Notes under the pieces: model-generated
What the model was told of the DNA's origin: nothing
The model's database searches: none
The model's input: the letters and a program-made list of their open reading frames with translations, nothing else
Shown here: one piece after another, positions 61,755-64,000 of the stretch
Position numbering within the stretch: the stretch's first letter is position 1
How the letters are laid out: each line of letters begins with the position of its first letter
Source: Trichomonas tenax
Taxonomy: Eukaryota > Parabasalia > Trichomonadida > Trichomonadidae
DNA: 64,000 nucleotides
Reading direction: 5' to 3'
Assembly: GCA_023091735.1 (NCBI GenBank)
Contig: JALKBU010000062.1
Location: 1-64,000, forward strand
Made by a program: the position numbers and the translations under genes

Positions 61755-62663
61755 ATGGAGCAATTAGAGGATCCGCTTATGGAACAGGGCTCTAATTCCC
61801 ACGCTTTCATTGACCAGCGTCTCCCAATGAAGCGTTTAGTTTTGAGTCCTAATTTATACATCGTTGTATTCACACCAATCGGATTAATTTGCTTAGTTAT
61901 TGGAGCAGTCCTTATTTTCGCTAAAGAATCAGCGTTTGAAGTATCTAAGGATTACAGCAATATATGTGAAATAGGAAATGTATGCGAATTCGTTCTTCAA
62001 ATTCCGCAAAGAATGGCTTATCCGATTGCCGTGCTTTACGAACTTACAAACTTTTATCAAAATCACTGGAAATCTGTCAGCTCGCGTTCTGATGACCAAT
62101 TAATGGGCAAATACGTTCGTTTTGATGACATGAAATCTTGTTATCCATATAGATCCATTGATGATGATCCATCACCAAACAATTGGATTCTTCCGTGTGG
62201 TTTACATGCAATTATGTTCTTTAATGATACATTCGACGTTAAAGAATTCAAAACATTAGAATTATCCGATGTTCAAGAGACAGGAATTAAAGTTAAATCA
62301 TTAAATTCGTTATACAAAGGACATAAGTGGCTCGAAGATACTCCATCATGGCCAAATAGCAATACATTAAATCGTTTCTCACTTTGGATGGATACTGCTG
62401 CATTTCCAAACTTCAGAAGGATATATGGCATCGCACACGGCGATGGATACCTCGAACCAGGAAATGTCACGATTTCGATTATGAATAACTTCAACACAAG
62501 CATTTACAAGGGCAGAAAATCGATTATTCTTACAACAAAGGGTAACTTCCCGCCTTCTTCAAAATATTTGGGAATTGTTTATATTGTTTCAGGAGCAATC
62601 ATGGAACTTGCTTCTCTTGTCACAATATTCACAAAGCCAAAGGTAACGGCAATGAATTCTTAA
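61755..62663 (+). CDS. CDC50: CDC50/LEM3-family flippase beta subunit
   Basis: 302 residues, the usual size. Two membrane helices near 33-55 and 275-297 flank a large extracytosolic domain with conserved features: YPIAVLYELTNFYQNH, Cys pairs (including ICEIGNVCEF), PCGL and WMDTAAFPNFRRIYG. Several N-glycosylation sequons (NVT, NTS) are present. CDC50 proteins escort P4-ATPases to the plasma membrane and endosomes and are needed for phospholipid flipping. The start follows a TCATATTTTT Initiator. Motif copies every 20 bp lie 93-143 bp upstream. Confidence 0.92.
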   Translation: MEQLEDPLMEQGSNSHAFIDQRLPMKRLVLSPNLYIVVFTPIGLICLVIGAVLIFAKESAFEVSKDYSNICEIGNVCEFVLQIPQRMAYPIAVLYELTNFYQNHWKSVSSRSDDQLMGKYVRFDDMKSCYPYRSIDDDPSPNNWILPCGLHAIMFFNDTFDVKEFKTLELSDVQETGIKVKSLNSLYKGHKWLEDTPSWPNSNTLNRFSLWMDTAAFPNFRRIYGIAHGDGYLEPGNVTISIMNNFNTSIYKGRKSIILTTKGNFPPSSKYLGIVYIVSGAIMELASLVTIFTKPKVTAMNS

Positions 62664-62786
62664 TTTCATAATAGAAAATTAATATTATAACGCCAGATAG
62701 CTATTTTCTTTAACTGTTTATGGTGTTGTGTTGTTCTGTCTAATAAATATTCCTTGTTTTCATTATTTGAGAAAATTATTAATTAT

Positions 62787-62857
62787 TTTACATGGCAAAT
62801 ATAGAATTAATATGACAAATATTGAATTTTATTGTCAAACTAATGGTTTACTTGTCA
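62787..62857 (+). promoter_or_regulatory. Four motif copies exactly 20 bp apart
   Basis: TTTACATGGCA 62787, TTAATATGACA 62807, TTTTATTGTCA 62827 and TTTACTTGTCA 62847 lie in perfect 20-bp register, 26-96 bp before the next gene's ATG. This is the clearest example of the 20-bp spacing. Confidence 0.6.
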
Positions 62858-62882
62858 TTTAAAGGATTTGACAGTACTTTTA

Positions 62883-63356
62883 ATGCTGAGCAATTTCGAT
62901 AATCAGGCAGCAAACACATATACGGGTAATGAGGACGATTCTCCAAATTACCTTAAAAAGTATATAACGAGCGTTAGTGATTTTAATCCACGTGAAAAGA
63001 TCGCACAAATTGGAATTGAACCTTCTGTTCTCGGAATTCCTTCTGATGGCCCAAGTTATGAAAAAATGAGATCCATTTTTGCCGATATTCCATTTGATTA
63101 TTGGACAAACGCTAATTTTTCGAAGGCTTGGCTTGATTTATCAAGTATTGGATCCGCTGATTCAAGATTATCAACATTCCCTGAATACACGTTATTCTTC
63201 ATATTCTATTGCCAAACAAAAGACAATATTCAAGTTTTAGCTTCGAAAGAACTCGAAAAAAGAGGTTGGAAGTACATAGATTATAAATGGACTTATCAAA
63301 CTAAAAGCGAATACAAATCATTCAACATTAATAACTGGATGATCGAAGAAAAATAA
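62883..63356 (+). CDS. Short NOT2/NOT3/NOT5 C-terminal-domain protein
   Basis: 157 residues from the ATG at 62883 (the frame opens five codons earlier with TTG). The last 60 residues are a clear NOT box: PEYTLFFIFYCQTKDN, QVLASKELEKRGWKYI and a tryptophan-ended tail. In CCR4-NOT this domain of NOT2 and NOT3/5 forms the heterodimer that docks on NOT1. NOT2 itself is larger and has an N-terminal arm; here the N-terminal 90 residues are short and lack it. It could be a minimal NOT2, so interaction surfaces may be reduced. Confidence 0.8.
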   Translation: MLSNFDNQAANTYTGNEDDSPNYLKKYITSVSDFNPREKIAQIGIEPSVLGIPSDGPSYEKMRSIFADIPFDYWTNANFSKAWLDLSSIGSADSRLSTFPEYTLFFIFYCQTKDNIQVLASKELEKRGWKYIDYKWTYQTKSEYKSFNINNWMIEEK

Positions 63357-64000
63357 TCTATATCGACAAAACTGGATAAATTCGAATGTTTAATCATTAA
63401 TTTGCCGCTGAATCACATCTCCAATTGCTGTTTTATATAAATCCTATTGCAAAAAATAAACTCAAAATATCTCAGTTTATTCAACTTTATGTTGGAATTT
63501 ACTGAACCAATTCATTTATACATGTAATTTACAAACTGTTATTAAAATAAATATTAATTTTTTCCAATTAAATTTCCAAATATGTATTGAAATATATATA
63601 TACTTTTTAATTTTAAGCCTTTTCTTGCTCTTCTGCATATAAGCTTCTGAGCATCTATGGAATGATTCCCCCTTTGTAAATAAGCCAATTTAATCATATT
63701 CCTTCTTCGAAATTAATAATTAAAAGACAATAATTTATTATTTTTTGATATTTTTTTGGTGATTTCGTGTTAATATAAAGATTTCGAGAAATTTTATTTA
63801 ATGTGTAATATGTAGAAATAGGTTGTAAACATAAATTTAGAAATATTTTTATTGTAACTCAAATTTTTACACATTATTTAATTTCAAATTAACAATAATA
63901 CATCATTTCAATCATATGTATATATTATATAGAATTGTTAGAATCTATTGATCCTACAGACAATGTTAAAGTCTAACAAATTCTCAACAAATCTGATATA
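63357..64000. other. AT-rich 3' spacer
   Basis: I see no gene or motif cluster. TACATGTAAT at about 63530 is palindromic but does not continue into the TTTACATGACA motif. Confidence 0.5.

Noticed and set aside
63521..63540. ACATGTAA near the right end as a minus-strand motif copy
   Set aside because: It lacks the CA end of the motif and is mostly the palindrome ACATGT.

Overview
The window reads as nuclear DNA from a parabasalid protist, most likely a trichomonad close to Tritrichomonas or Trichomonas. The genes are intronless eukaryotic genes: a SWI/SNF-type ATPase, APC1, CK2 alpha, NOB1, a Sec23/24-like protein, TTLL12, two Rabs, BRICK1, CDC50 and a NOT2/3/5 domain. They lie in very AT-rich spacers, next to BspA-like leucine-rich-repeat remnants, a 1545-residue ankyrin protein and parallel beta-helix surface proteins. 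Most starts carry a TCA-type Initiator 0 to 20 bases before the ATG, as in trichomonads. The species is inferred, not proven.

Layout: 1-1989 is a spacer with a diverged tandem duplication and a hairpin. From 1990 to 18301 the genes are a helical-repeat protein, BRICK1 (-), a beta-helix membrane protein (+), a coiled-coil protein (-), NOB1 (-), a Sec23/24-like protein (+), PTH2 (-), CK2 alpha (-), a BspA remnant, TTLL12 (+) and a broken HMG-box gene (-). From 18302 to 21852 is a non-coding tract with a 300-bp inverted-repeat element. From 21853 to 33958 lie a CHD-like remodeller (+), APC1 (-) and a CAMK-like kinase (-). A 1.37-kb inverted-repeat element (34016-35387) sits directly 5' of that kinase and contains nine consecutive hairpins. 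From 36279 to 48752 lie a second kinase, two cytoskeleton-like proteins, a decayed BspA gene, two Rab genes, a small beta-trefoil-like protein and a doublecortin-domain protein. From 49217 to 52219 are beta-helix gene fragments, an MdaB-like quinone reductase with an internal stop, and a 1.25-kb inverted-repeat element between perfect 19-bp direct repeats. The window ends with the ankyrin protein, another beta-helix pseudogene, an unrecognised protein, CDC50 and a short NOT2/3/5-domain protein.

The strongest unexplained signals are these. (1) An 11-mer, TTTACATGACA, and its variants occur upstream of many housekeeping genes, often spaced about 20 bp apart. Outside the elements they lie almost only on the + strand, whatever the direction of the gene. 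(2) The same 11-mer forms the inner part of the inverted repeats of three different non-coding elements (18710-19009, 34016-35387, 50946-52197). These share an AAAAAGTG core and seem to be flanked by unusually long direct repeats of about 17-20 bp. (3) The middle element is an ordered series of nine unrelated hairpins at a mean spacing of about 123 bp. All counts were made by eye on this window.
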